Shown here in pieces: positions 16,526-25,507 of a stretch of DNA of 64,000 nt. The DNA comes from JAGVSV01 sp040766135 (GTDB lineage Bacteria; Bacillota; Clostridia; Christensenellales; Aristaeellaceae), in contig JAXGRA010000001.1 of assembly GCA_040766135.1 (NCBI GenBank), positions 62,001 through 126,000 on the forward strand. Reading direction: 5' to 3'. Below the pieces are notes generated by a model. That model was given only the letters and a program-made list of their open reading frames with translations. It did no database searches and was not told where the DNA came from. Numbering within the stretch: the first letter of the stretch is position 1; each line of letters begins with the position of its first letter. Position numbers and translations under genes: made by a program.

Positions 16526-18410
16526 TGCACAAGTCGCTGCGCGCATAGAGTATGACCGCGCCTACAAGCAGGGACAGAGGGAATACAACAACCTGGTTTC
16601 CAGGCAGGAGCGCGGCAACCTGCTGGTGCTGGATGAACTGACCGAACAAAGCCGCATCATGGCCTACATCAAGCAGCCGGAGCGCGAAATCCCACTCAAG
16701 CGCGTGGTGGGTACGTACACCTCTTCGCGCGCCTATTCGTTCAGCGCAAGCTTTTTGCCGCTGCATCCAACGGGCACCGAGTTTGCTTCCAAGTGGATTT
16801 CCCTGTGCGCCAGCCATATGAACGAAGGCCTGCGCGATGCCATTCAGGTATACGAATACCTGTGGAACTATTACGTTGTAGAGGGCAACAAACGTGTCAG
16901 CGTGCTCAAACACTTTGGCGCGCCGTCCATCCGGGCTGAGATTACGCGCCTGATACCGCAGCTGGACAATGACGACCCGCTGGCGCAGACGTACTATGCC
17001 TTCCTCCAATATGACCGCGAGGGGCTGTTCAAAAACCTGCCCATGTCCAGCGCCGAAAAGTACAACCAATTGCTGGAACTGGAGAAAAAACAGATTGCCA
17101 GCCGCGATCCCAGCGTCCCCCTGCCCAATTTCAACAGCATGCTCATCCGCTTTGAGGAAATTTACGCCTCCACCGAAGGCAAGCTGCCTGTGGGCGACGC
17201 TTTGCTGGAATACGCTAAGCTCTTTGGCCTGTTGGCCGATGATTTGCCCAGCGTGATGGAGGAGCGCATCAAGGCGCTGCTGCCGCAGCTGCGCCTGACG
17301 GAAAGCCCGCCTGCTGAGCCTCAATTGATGCTGGATGTGAGCAATGAGAAACCACAGCAGCCCTCCCTGTTGGAGCGGCTGTTTATCCCGCGCAAGACGC
17401 CGCAGGTAATGTTTGCCTATGAGCAGGGACGCACCGAGACCAACTGGATCGGCGCGCATGAGCGCGGCCGCCTGATCATGCAGGAAATTATGGGCGAGCA
17501 TGTGAAAAGCGACTATATTGACAACCTGACGCCTGAAAACGCCTATGCGCAGCTGAGCAAGAACGCCGCCAAGGCTGATCTGCTGCTGGTTACTTCTACG
17601 AAGTTAAGCCCGGCTGCGCTGCGTTTTTCGCTGGAGCATCCAGATTGCCTGGTGCTGGTGTATTCGCGCGTGCGGCAGGATTATCGGTTGAATACCTACT
17701 ACGGGCGGTATTATGAGCCTGTGTTCCTGTGCGGCGTGGCAGCGGCGCTGGCTACAAAGACCGACAAAGTAGCCTATGTGACCCCCTATATTGAGCATAA
17801 CCGGCATACGCCGGATATCAATGCCTTTGCGCTGGGTGCGCGCAGCGTGCGCCCCACGGTGGAGGTATTGCTGGTGTGGAAGGATGTAGACCGCAACAAC
17901 CCGGCCACCTGTGAAAATGGCATCCGGCTGGCTGTAGAGCACGGCGCTGATATCGGCCTGGTGCCGGACTATCCTGGGCTGAACCTGCCCAACGTGCCGG
18001 TGGATGCTTTTACATTGCTTCTTAAAATGAATAAGGAAGGCGCGCCCAGCCAGTACTTGGCCTCCCCCGGGTGGGATTGGGGCCGCTTTTACACTGAAAT
18101 CGTTAAAAGTTACCTTAACGGCAGTTTGGACATGCTGTGTCAGATTGATCAGGGCGATCCCACGGTGACGGGCCTGTGGTGGGGCATGGGGGCGGGTGTG
18201 CTGCGCTTTGCCAGCACGGATTTCCTGCCCGCATCGGCACACAACTTGCTGCAATATCTGCGCAAAAGCATCGAACTGGGGCGCTTTAACCCCTTCCGCG
18301 GCCCGGTGTATGATCAGGCTGGCGATTTGCGCATCCCGCCGCACACTGACCCCAAGCCCCATGAGGTGCTCAACATGAGCTGGATTGCGGATTTCATTCG
18401 CATCATATAA
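16512..18410 (+). CDS. Cytosolic protein with ParB-like N-terminus and BMP/PnrA-like ligand domain
   Basis: The 632-residue protein has no signal peptide or lipobox although its C-terminal half (from about residue 300) looks like the basic membrane protein (BMP/PnrA) periplasmic-binding fold, e.g. LNTYYGRYYEPVFLCGVAAAL and GADIGLVPDY. The N-terminal region (about 35-150) includes VVEGNKRVSVLKHFGA, similar to ParB/sulfiredoxin-type proteins that read a nucleotide. BMP domains bind nucleosides or autoinducer-like ligands. The ATG at 16512 follows GGAGGG and overlaps the phosphoesterase gene. Similar proteins are annotated in other Clostridia as BMP binding proteins; the role is unknown, and a cytosolic sensor is one possibility. 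Confidence 0.7.
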   Translation: MAESNAQVAARIEYDRAYKQGQREYNNLVSRQERGNLLVLDELTEQSRIMAYIKQPEREIPLKRVVGTYTSSRAYSFSASFLPLHPTGTEFASKWISLCASHMNEGLRDAIQVYEYLWNYYVVEGNKRVSVLKHFGAPSIRAEITRLIPQLDNDDPLAQTYYAFLQYDREGLFKNLPMSSAEKYNQLLELEKKQIASRDPSVPLPNFNSMLIRFEEIYASTEGKLPVGDALLEYAKLFGLLADDLPSVMEERIKALLPQLRLTESPPAEPQLMLDVSNEKPQQPSLLERLFIPRKTPQVMFAYEQGRTETNWIGAHERGRLIMQEIMGEHVKSDYIDNLTPENAYAQLSKNAAKADLLLVTSTKLSPAALRFSLEHPDCLVLVYSRVRQDYRLNTYYGRYYEPVFLCGVAAALATKTDKVAYVTPYIEHNRHTPDINAFALGARSVRPTVEVLLVWKDVDRNNPATCENGIRLAVEHGADIGLVPDYPGLNLPNVPVDAFTLLLKMNKEGAPSQYLASPGWDWGRFYTEIVKSYLNGSLDMLCQIDQGDPTVTGLWWGMGAGVLRFASTDFLPASAHNLLQYLRKSIELGRFNPFRGPVYDQAGDLRIPPHTDPKPHEVLNMSWIADFIRII

Positions 18411-18459
18411 ACTTTCATAAATATAGAACCTACATAGCAGAAAATGGAAAGGAGCCGTT

Positions 18460-19656
18460 ATGGTCAATGTTGCAATGATTGGCGTGGGGGACATCAGCGG
18501 GATATATCTAAAAAATATCACCGAGGTGTTCCACGGCGTGCGCCTGGTGGGCGTGTGCGATTTGATCCCCGAACGGGCGGAAAAAGGCATAGCATTCTGC
18601 AAGGCGCAGCGAGAAAAGGGGATAGAGTGCTACATTCCGCGCATCTATCCCACCATGTTCGATGCGTTCAATGCCCCCGAGGTGGACGTTATCCTCAACC
18701 TCACCCGCCCGTATGAGCACTACGAGGTCAGCAAGCAGGCGCTGCTGCACGGCAAGCACGTCTACTCCGAAAAGCCGCTGGCCGCCGACATGGCCGAAGG
18801 CGATGAACTGGTGGAACTTGCTAAAAAGCACAACCTGTACATGGGCGGCGCGCCGGATACGTTCATGGGTGCCGGCATCCAAACCTGCCGCAAGCTGATC
18901 GACGATGGCATGATCGGCGATGTGGTGGGCTCGGCCTGTTTCATGATCTGCCACGGGCATGAAACCTGGCATCATGACCCTGCGTTCTACTACCAGCGCG
19001 GCGGCGGCCCCATGATGGACATGGGCCCGTACTACCTGACCGCGCTGCTGCAGCTGATGGGCGAGGTCAAGGGCGTGACTGGCGTGGCCCAAAAATCCTT
19101 TGACGAGCGGCTCATTACCTCCCAGCCGCACTGCGGGCAAAAGGTGGCGGTAGAAGTAGATACGCATATAACCGGCACGCTGCACTTTGCCTCCGGCGCC
19201 ATCGGCACCATCCTGACCACCTTTGACGTGCACTACCCCGCGCGCAATCAGGCGCGCTTTGAGGTATACGGCACCAAGGGCACGCTGCTGGTGCCCGATC
19301 CCAACACTTTTGGCGGCCCGGTGCGTTTGCTGCGCCCCGAGGATCAGGACCGCCCCAAACCCGGCGATCCGGCGCTGCTGAACATGGAAACCAACCCGTT
19401 TTATGGCTACCGGGATATGCCGCTGCTGTTTGACTACCGCGACAACAGCCGCGCGCTGGGGCTGGCCGATATGTGCCAGGCCATCCAAAGCGGGCGCGAG
19501 GCGCGCTGTAACTACCGGCAGCAGCACCATGTGCTGGACATCATGACCAGCATCATTGAAAGCAGCCGGCAGGGCCGCTATCTGCCGCTCAAAACGCGCT
19601 ACACACGCACCGCCGCCATGAAAAACAACCCCATGCACGGCGTGCTGGATGCTTAA
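18460..19656 (+). CDS. Gfo/Idh/MocA family oxidoreductase
   Basis: A 398-residue dehydrogenase with the N-terminal nucleotide motif AMIGVGDISGIYL, the catalytic-region phrase HVYSEKPLAADMAEG (EKP with the conserved Lys), and the C-terminal domain with GGGPMMDMGPYYLTALLQLMG. It should oxidise or epimerise a sugar or cyclitol with NAD(P). The ATG at 18460 follows AAAGGAGCCGTT. It is followed at short spacing by a sugar isomerase, a Zn protein and an SGNH esterase, suggesting one carbohydrate operon. Confidence 0.9.
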   Translation: MVNVAMIGVGDISGIYLKNITEVFHGVRLVGVCDLIPERAEKGIAFCKAQREKGIECYIPRIYPTMFDAFNAPEVDVILNLTRPYEHYEVSKQALLHGKHVYSEKPLAADMAEGDELVELAKKHNLYMGGAPDTFMGAGIQTCRKLIDDGMIGDVVGSACFMICHGHETWHHDPAFYYQRGGGPMMDMGPYYLTALLQLMGEVKGVTGVAQKSFDERLITSQPHCGQKVAVEVDTHITGTLHFASGAIGTILTTFDVHYPARNQARFEVYGTKGTLLVPDPNTFGGPVRLLRPEDQDRPKPGDPALLNMETNPFYGYRDMPLLFDYRDNSRALGLADMCQAIQSGREARCNYRQQHHVLDIMTSIIESSRQGRYLPLKTRYTRTAAMKNNPMHGVLDA

Positions 19657-19673
19657 CAGAAGGAGGATTTACC

Positions 19674-20507
19674 ATGAAAATCGCTTATACCTGCTGGACC
19701 TGGATGCGCTTGGGCCCCAATGCCACGCAGCAGGAGGCCGTGGAGATGTTCGAGCAATCCGTTAAGGAAGTATCCCACTTAGGCTATGATTGCGTAGAAA
19801 ACTTTGCCTTCATTGCGGATTATTTCCCCGATCCGCAGGTGTGCCGCGACATCTGCGACAAGTACAACCTGCCGCTGGTCAATGTGTACGGACACTTCAC
19901 GGGTGATCCTGATGCGGACATCCCCAAGGCTAAAAAGCAACTGGACTTTTTGCACGCAGTGGGCGGCAAGTGGTTCAACTGCCAGCACGGCGGCTACAAG
20001 GAAGCGCCCTACGACCGGCCGCTTAACAAAGAAGCGGTGCTCAACATCGCCCGCATCAGCGAGCAGGTGGGCGCATATGCCAAAGAACTGGGCATCACGC
20101 TGTGCTTTCATCCGCATGCCGGTACATTGGTGTTTACGCAGGAGCAGATTGACTTCTTTATGCAAAACACCAACCCCGATTATGTATCCATGTGCATCGA
20201 CACCGCGCACACCACCATTGCCGATATCTGCCCCAGCGAGCTGGCGCGCACCTATCGTGACCGCATCGGCTTTATCCACCTGAAGGATGTAGACCCGGCC
20301 TATCGGCATGCGGCCGACGCGCGCGAGAAGATGGGCTTCTTCCATTCGCTGGGCTTGGGCACGGTGGATTTCCGGGGCTTTGTCAACACCCTGCGCGAGG
20401 GCGGCTATGATGGCGTGCTGTGCGTGGAACTGGACAGGCCGGAGATCTGCAACTTCCGCTCCGCCCAGATATCGCGGGATTACATCAGGAACACCCTGGG
20501 ACTGTAA
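19674..20507 (+). CDS. Sugar phosphate isomerase/epimerase (TIM barrel)
   Basis: The 277-residue protein belongs to the xylose-isomerase-like/AP endonuclease 2 TIM-barrel family. Metal-ligand regions visible are GITLCFHPHAGTLV, SMCIDTAHT, GFIHLKDVD and the final VLCVELD. The usual role is isomerising a sugar or inosose, often together with a Gfo/Idh/MocA enzyme, its direct neighbour here. Start ATG at 19674 follows AGAAGGAGGATTTACC, 17 bases after the upstream stop. Confidence 0.88.
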   Translation: MKIAYTCWTWMRLGPNATQQEAVEMFEQSVKEVSHLGYDCVENFAFIADYFPDPQVCRDICDKYNLPLVNVYGHFTGDPDADIPKAKKQLDFLHAVGGKWFNCQHGGYKEAPYDRPLNKEAVLNIARISEQVGAYAKELGITLCFHPHAGTLVFTQEQIDFFMQNTNPDYVSMCIDTAHTTIADICPSELARTYRDRIGFIHLKDVDPAYRHAADAREKMGFFHSLGLGTVDFRGFVNTLREGGYDGVLCVELDRPEICNFRSAQISRDYIRNTLGL

Positions 20508-20525
20508 AGGACGAATGTTGCGCCT

Positions 20526-21425
20526 GTGCTGACCGTTATCGATACCTTTGCCCAGGTGGAACGCCTGTGTGAACAGGGTTCGTTTGCTCAGGCTGCCTGG
20601 CGCGCCTATGCACAGGCGCTGCCTCTTGGCGTGCCGGAGGCCTGTATCAAGGATTTTGAGACCGTGCTGGCCATGCCCGGCATTGCCTTTGACACCCATT
20701 ATGCGCCGGTGTACAGAAAACTGTGGGACAACCCAGTTTTGCGTGCACAGGCGCATCAAAACTTTGTGCGCGTGGTGGACGGTCTGCAGCAGCAAGTGGT
20801 GGCCGCCTTTGGCCGCTGCCCGCAGGTGGACATCGTGTGGTACCTGGGGCTGTGCAACGGTGCGGGCTGGGTGACCGATTTCCATGGACGCACGCACATG
20901 CTGCTGGGTATCGAAAAAATCATAGAGCTCGACTGGGGTAATCTGCCTCGCCTAATGGCTCTAATCCACCATGAGATGGGGCACGTGTATCACGCGCAGT
21001 TCGGCGCGCTGGCCAGCATTCCGCCGGACGGCCCTGCGCAGTTTATTTGGCAGCTGTTCACAGAGGGCGTTGCCATGTGCTTTGAGCACCGGCTGGCGGG
21101 CAGCTTTGATAGCTATCACCAGTATGGACAGGGCTGGAAAAGCTGGTGTAACGCCAACCTGGCGCGCATCGCCGCTGATTTTGATGCAGACCTGCCCACC
21201 ATGACGCGCGCCACCCAGCGCTGGTTTGGCGATTGGGTGCTCTATCGTGGTCACAGCGATGTAGGCTATTATTTGGGCAGCAAAATTGTGCAGCATATCC
21301 TGCGGCACATGCCCTTTGATGATGTTATTCAATTAACGCCCCAGGACGTGATGGGCTGGTATGATCGGTATCTGGCACAGGTAACGCAGGATACCGCTGA
21401 ACCTTTTGTAACCGATTCTGATTAG
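20526..21425 (+). CDS. Predicted zinc metallopeptidase-like protein (HExxH)
   Basis: The 299-residue soluble protein has ALIHHEMGHVYHAQFG near residue 145, an HExxH zinc site, followed about 30 residues later by FTEGVAMCFEH whose Glu could be the third ligand (gluzincin pattern). This resembles predicted Zn-dependent proteases of the DUF2268 kind, but the family assignment is tentative. The GTG start at 20526 has only a weak AAAGGA upstream, 19 bases from the previous stop. Its place between a sugar isomerase and an esterase gives no clear role. Confidence 0.65.
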   Translation: MLTVIDTFAQVERLCEQGSFAQAAWRAYAQALPLGVPEACIKDFETVLAMPGIAFDTHYAPVYRKLWDNPVLRAQAHQNFVRVVDGLQQQVVAAFGRCPQVDIVWYLGLCNGAGWVTDFHGRTHMLLGIEKIIELDWGNLPRLMALIHHEMGHVYHAQFGALASIPPDGPAQFIWQLFTEGVAMCFEHRLAGSFDSYHQYGQGWKSWCNANLARIAADFDADLPTMTRATQRWFGDWVLYRGHSDVGYYLGSKIVQHILRHMPFDDVIQLTPQDVMGWYDRYLAQVTQDTAEPFVTDSD

Positions 21426-21433
21426 GAGGCTCC

Positions 21434-22525
21434 ATGAAGCGCATAGACCAGATTGACCCCAATTTTCAGTTGCCTGATTCCGTGCCCGCAGATACGCAGT
21501 TTATGGATGCGCAGCAGCCGCCGTTTTCGGTGTGGGGGCTGGCAGATAACAAACCGGGCGTATACTGCCGCCTGCCCGAAAGTTTCTTGCCCCTGTGCAA
21601 TGAGGGGGTGCAGTACTTGGCGTATCACCTGGCCGGCGCGTGCGTGCGCTTTTCCACCGATGCCAAGGCCCTCAGCGTGGTGTGGGAGCTGCGCGAAGCG
21701 GGCAATATGCCGCACTTTGCGGCCAGCGGGCAAAGCGGCCTGCAATTGTTGGAGGAAACCGACTACGGCGTGCACAATGTGCATCAGTTTATCCCCGCCA
21801 TGGACGATGGGCGCGGCTGCAGGCTAAAGCAAAGTGCGCATATCGAGCTGCCCGGCGGCCTGCGGCATTATGCGCTGTATCTGCCGCTGTACAACGGCCT
21901 GAGCCAGCTGATGCTGGGCTTTGCGCCCGGGGTGCAGGTGCTGCCTGGACGCACGCCGCGCATCGAAAAGCCTCTGGTGTTTTATGGCTCGTCCATCACG
22001 CAGGGCGGGTGCGCGTCCAAGGTGGGCTCCTGCTACACCACGCTGCTGGCGCGCAGGCTGGACGCCGCGCAAATCAACTTGGGCTTTTCAGGCAGCGGCC
22101 GCGGCGAGGCATCGATGGCACGCTATATTGCCGGCCTTACCATGAGTGTGTTCGTGATGGACTATGACCATAACGCGCCGGATACCCAGCATCTGGCTGC
22201 CACGCATGAGCTCTTTTTCAAGATCGTACGAGAAGCGCAGTCCGATTTGCCCATCGTGATGGTCAGCCGCCCGAACTTTGAAGCAAACCCTGAGGGCAAC
22301 CGCATCCGCCGCGACATCATCCGGCGCACGTATGACAATGCCCGTGCGCGCGGCGACCGCCACATATACATGGTGGACGGCGAAACATTGTTTGGCACCA
22401 CCGATCGAGACCTGTGCACCGTGGACGGCGTGCACCCCACCGACTTAGGCTTTTTCCGCATGGCCAACACGCTGGAGCCGGTGCTGCGGGAGATATTGGC
22501 GGGGAATATGAGCACAGAAGGTTGA
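21434..22525 (+). CDS. SGNH/GDSL-type esterase with N-terminal accessory domain
   Basis: The 363-residue protein has an N-terminal beta-rich domain (about 1-165) and a C-terminal SGNH hydrolase: FYGSSITQGGCASK (nucleophile Ser, block I), the Gly-rich NLGFSGSGRGE (block II), MVSRPNFEAN replacing the usual GxND (block III), and VDGVHPTDLGFFRMA (block V Asp-x-x-His). This architecture is typical of carbohydrate esterases that deacetylate glycans. No signal peptide. It follows the Zn-protein gene by 8 bases behind TTAGGAGGCTCC, so it is probably the last gene of the operon from 18460. Confidence 0.85.
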   Translation: MKRIDQIDPNFQLPDSVPADTQFMDAQQPPFSVWGLADNKPGVYCRLPESFLPLCNEGVQYLAYHLAGACVRFSTDAKALSVVWELREAGNMPHFAASGQSGLQLLEETDYGVHNVHQFIPAMDDGRGCRLKQSAHIELPGGLRHYALYLPLYNGLSQLMLGFAPGVQVLPGRTPRIEKPLVFYGSSITQGGCASKVGSCYTTLLARRLDAAQINLGFSGSGRGEASMARYIAGLTMSVFVMDYDHNAPDTQHLAATHELFFKIVREAQSDLPIVMVSRPNFEANPEGNRIRRDIIRRTYDNARARGDRHIYMVDGETLFGTTDRDLCTVDGVHPTDLGFFRMANTLEPVLREILAGNMSTEG

Positions 22526-22550
22526 TGTCGCTATTACAGGATTTTGTATA

Positions 22551-22588
22551 GACAAGGGGCGGCACCTATTCAAACGCCGCCCCTTGTC
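22551..22588. repeat. Perfect 13-base inverted repeat before the fucosidase gene
   Basis: GACAAGGGGCGGC (22551-22563) pairs perfectly with GCCGCCCCTTGTC (22576-22588). It could end the upstream operon, but no T-run follows. Its right arm includes the probable -35 box of the fucosidase promoter, so it may instead be an operator. Confidence 0.6.
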
Positions 22589-22612
22589 AACCCCCACCCA
22601 CTCCTGTACACT
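22584..22612 (+). promoter_or_regulatory. Promoter of the fucosidase-NUDIX-DUF3048 operon
   Basis: TTGTCA (22584-22589) and TACACT (22607-22612) are 17 bases apart, about 30 bases before the fucosidase start. Confidence 0.6.
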
Positions 22613-22644
22613 GTATATAACAAATAAACAAGGAGGGTTTCCTT

Positions 22645-23946
22645 ATGTTTGACAGGGCAGCCTATGAAAAGCGTGTGCAGTGGTATCGGGATGCGCGATT
22701 CGGTATGTTTATCCACTGGGGGCTGTACAGCATCCCCGCCCGGGGGGAGTGGGTGCGCAGCGTGGAAAAGATATCGGTGGAGGATTATCAACCGTTCTTT
22801 GAGGAGTTTAATCCCGTGGACTATGACCCCAAGGCCTGGGCCAAGCTGGCCAGGGAAGCGGGCATGAAATATGCGGTGCTCACCGCCAAGCACCATGACG
22901 GCTTCTGCCTATTTGACAGCAAGCTGACCGACTATAAATCCACCAACACCCCGGCCGGGCGCGACCTGGTGCGGGAATATCTGGATGCCTTCCGCGCTGA
23001 GGGGCTGAAGGTAGGCTTGTACTATTCTATTATTGACTGGCACCATCCGGACTATCCGCACTATGGCGACCGGCAGCACCCCATGCGCGACAATGAGGCG
23101 TACAGGGGCAAGCAGCATGATTTTGACAATTACTTGAAATATATGCACGGGCAGATTGAGGAACTGTGCACCAACTACGGCAAGATTGATATTTTCTGGT
23201 TTGACTTTTCCTATGACGATATGCGCGGCGAGAAATGGCAGGCCACCAAGCTGATGAAGATGATCCGCAGCCACCTGCCCGATGTGCTCACCGACAACCG
23301 GCTGGAGGTATCTGGCGAGGGCTTTGGCAGCTTAGCTACCGCCAACCCCACGCCGTACAGCGGCGACTTTGTCAGCCCCGAGCAGATCATCCCGCCTGAG
23401 GGCGTGGTGGGCCATGACGGCAAGCCTGTTACCTGGGAGGCGTGCATTACGCTCAACAACAACTGGGGCTATCATGCCACCGACAACAACTGGAAGCCTG
23501 CGTCCATGGTGGTGCGCAAGCTGGTGGAGTGTGTGTCCAAGGGCGGCAACCTGCTGCTCAACGTAGGGCCCGACGCGCGTGGGAATATCCCCCCACAGTC
23601 TGTTGAGATTCTCCAGAAGGTGGGCAAATGGATGAAGCTGAACGGCGAAAGCATCTATGGCTGCGGCATCGCCGACATCCCCAAGCCGGACTATGGCCGC
23701 GTTACCCGCAAGGGCAACACGCTGTACTACCATGTGATGGACAACCCCATTGGCTTTGTGCCGCTCACCGGCATCAAGGCGGAGCAGATCAAGTGCGCCC
23801 GCGCGCTGGCCACCGGCGCTGAAATGCGTGTGGAGAAAAACTGGATTACCAACAACTATCCGCACTTAGCGTTTGTATCCTTCGGCCCCAGCCCGGTGCT
23901 GCCGGATGAATCCGCCACTGTCATCAAGGTGGAATTGGCCGAGTGA
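22645..23946 (+). CDS. Alpha-L-fucosidase, GH29 family
   Basis: The 433-residue enzyme matches GH29: WYRDARFGMFIHWGLYS near the start, AKHHDGFCLFDSKLTDY, and the strand IDIFWFDFSYDD whose first Asp after WF is the expected nucleophile. Later GGNLLLNVGPDARGNIP is a conserved family signature. It removes alpha-linked L-fucose from glycans. No signal peptide, so it acts in the cytosol on imported oligosaccharides. ATG at 22645 follows AAGGAGGGTTTCCTT. The next gene starts within its stop codon. Confidence 0.93.
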   Translation: MFDRAAYEKRVQWYRDARFGMFIHWGLYSIPARGEWVRSVEKISVEDYQPFFEEFNPVDYDPKAWAKLAREAGMKYAVLTAKHHDGFCLFDSKLTDYKSTNTPAGRDLVREYLDAFRAEGLKVGLYYSIIDWHHPDYPHYGDRQHPMRDNEAYRGKQHDFDNYLKYMHGQIEELCTNYGKIDIFWFDFSYDDMRGEKWQATKLMKMIRSHLPDVLTDNRLEVSGEGFGSLATANPTPYSGDFVSPEQIIPPEGVVGHDGKPVTWEACITLNNNWGYHATDNNWKPASMVVRKLVECVSKGGNLLLNVGPDARGNIPPQSVEILQKVGKWMKLNGESIYGCGIADIPKPDYGRVTRKGNTLYYHVMDNPIGFVPLTGIKAEQIKCARALATGAEMRVEKNWITNNYPHLAFVSFGPSPVLPDESATVIKVELAE

Positions 23947-24362
23947 TTCGCGAAACTTCCTGCGGCGCAGTGGTGCTGCGGCAACAGGGTCAGGGCATCG
24001 TTGTCCTGACCCTGCAGCACGCCGCGGGGCACTGGGCATTCCCCAAGGGCCACATGGAGCCGGGGGAGACCGAGCAGGACACCGCCCTGCGTGAAATATG
24101 GGAGGAAACCGGGCTGCGCGTGCGGCTGGATACCGCTTTCCGGCATGTCAACACATACAGCCCCAAGCCCGGCGTCCTCAAGGATGTCATATACTTTGTG
24201 GCTTGGGCGCAGCAGGACATGCTGGCGCTGCAGCAGGCTGAGATACAGGCCTCGGCCTGGCTGCCCCCGGCGGCTGCCCGCGCGCGCCTGACATACGAGA
24301 ACGACCGCCTGCTGCTGGATGCGGTATGCGCATATATTAAAAAGGAGAACAACGCACTATGA
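23943..24362 (+). CDS. NUDIX hydrolase
   Basis: The 139-residue protein has a complete Nudix box, GHMEPGETEQDTALREIWEETGL (given in part: GHMEPGETE, then REIWEETG), which hydrolyses nucleoside diphosphates linked to another moiety. The start CGAVVLR with FPKGH resembles diadenosine tetraphosphate hydrolases. GTG at 23943 overlaps the fucosidase stop, and its own stop overlaps the next ATG, so the three genes are coupled. Confidence 0.9.
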   Translation: MIRETSCGAVVLRQQGQGIVVLTLQHAAGHWAFPKGHMEPGETEQDTALREIWEETGLRVRLDTAFRHVNTYSPKPGVLKDVIYFVAWAQQDMLALQQAEIQASAWLPPAAARARLTYENDRLLLDAVCAYIKKENNAL

Positions 24363-25435
24363 AACGATGGATATCCTGCCTGCTGACATTGATGTTGATA
24401 GGCACCATGACCGCCGCGATAGCAGATGATTGGACGCTGATTCCCGGCGAGCTGACCCGCGATTTGCCCATCACGGTGATCGCGCCGCGCCAGGAAACGC
24501 CCGGCGTCAGCCTGACCACCGGGCTGCCCACCGACAAGGCGTTTTTGCCCATTCTGGTGGTGCTGGACAACGAAGGCCCTGCATTGCCGCACTGGGGCAT
24601 CCAGGATGCCGATGTTATCTATCAGGTGCCCAACGCGGGTGGCGGGGCCACCAAGCTGCTGGCGCTGTTTGCATATGATGCGCCGGAGGAGGCCGGCGGT
24701 GTGCGCTCCGCGCGCACCCCGTTTGTGGATGTGGCGCTCAGCTGGGGCGCGGGGCTGTCCTACTGCGGCAGTCCGGGCGCGGATAAAAACGACGCTGCCA
24801 ACGTGCCGCTGCTGGTGCGCAAGAGCGGGCTTAACAAGGCGGGACTCAACTTCGACCTGTTTGTTAGCAACAACTACAGCAACCGTGTCAAGGGCAAGGC
24901 CCCGCCGCACAATCTGTCCGCCCACGTGCGCAAGATGCGCGATATTCTGGTGGATGCCGGGAAGGTGTTTGAACCGCGCGGCTTCCTGTTCACGCAGGAG
25001 GAGCTCACCGATGGCGTGCGCGCCACGGAGATCCAAGTGCTGCACTATGGCGAAACCCAAAAGCCCCGTTCCTACACCGACAGCGATGCAACCTTCACCT
25101 GGGATGCGCAGGCGCACGCCTACACCCGCAGCACCGCGCGCGGCCCGTATATCGACCGCGATGCGCCGGACACCCCGCTGACGTTTGCCAATGTGATCAT
25201 CCTGCGCACGAAGTTCTCATACGAGCACGGCAACTTAGTGGTGTTAAATCACACAGTAGGCAGCGGCGCCGCCGATATATTCACCCAGGGGCGCTACATT
25301 GCAGGTGGCTGGACGCGCGAAAAGCAGGATCAGCCCACCGTGTTTTTGAACGCCCAGGGCGGCGAGATGGAGCTGGCCCCGGGCAGGACGTTTATCATCA
25401 TTACCAATGATGTGACGGAGGTCAGTTACAAGTAA
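24359..25435 (+). CDS. Exported DUF3048 (YerB-like) protein
   Basis: A 358-residue protein with an N-terminal signal peptide (MKRWISCLLTLMLIGTMTAA, cleavage near IAD|D) but no lipobox cysteine. The family signature appears in VLDNEGPALPHWGIQDADV and GGVRSARTPFVDVALSW, matching DUF3048, whose best known member is the YerB lipoprotein of Bacillus. Function is unknown. Its ATG overlaps the NUDIX stop. A terminator follows at 25449. Confidence 0.85.
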   Translation: MKRWISCLLTLMLIGTMTAAIADDWTLIPGELTRDLPITVIAPRQETPGVSLTTGLPTDKAFLPILVVLDNEGPALPHWGIQDADVIYQVPNAGGGATKLLALFAYDAPEEAGGVRSARTPFVDVALSWGAGLSYCGSPGADKNDAANVPLLVRKSGLNKAGLNFDLFVSNNYSNRVKGKAPPHNLSAHVRKMRDILVDAGKVFEPRGFLFTQEELTDGVRATEIQVLHYGETQKPRSYTDSDATFTWDAQAHAYTRSTARGPYIDRDAPDTPLTFANVIILRTKFSYEHGNLVVLNHTVGSGAADIFTQGRYIAGGWTREKQDQPTVFLNAQGGEMELAPGRTFIIITNDVTEVSYK

Positions 25436-25448
25436 AGGAACAAGATCA

Positions 25449-25475
25449 GCCCCGGCCCGTGCCGGGGCATTTTTG
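25449..25475 (+). terminator. Terminator after the DUF3048 gene
   Basis: GCCCCGGC (25449-25456) pairs with GCCGGGGC (25461-25468) and is followed by ATTTTTG. Confidence 0.85.
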
Positions 25476-25507
25476 AAATGTATCCGCGAAACAGCAGGAG
25501 GATAAGG

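Noticed and set aside
18508..20897. Minus-strand frames of more than 370 codons
   Set aside because: They are antisense to the Gfo/Idh/MocA, isomerase and Zn-protein genes and show no domain motifs.
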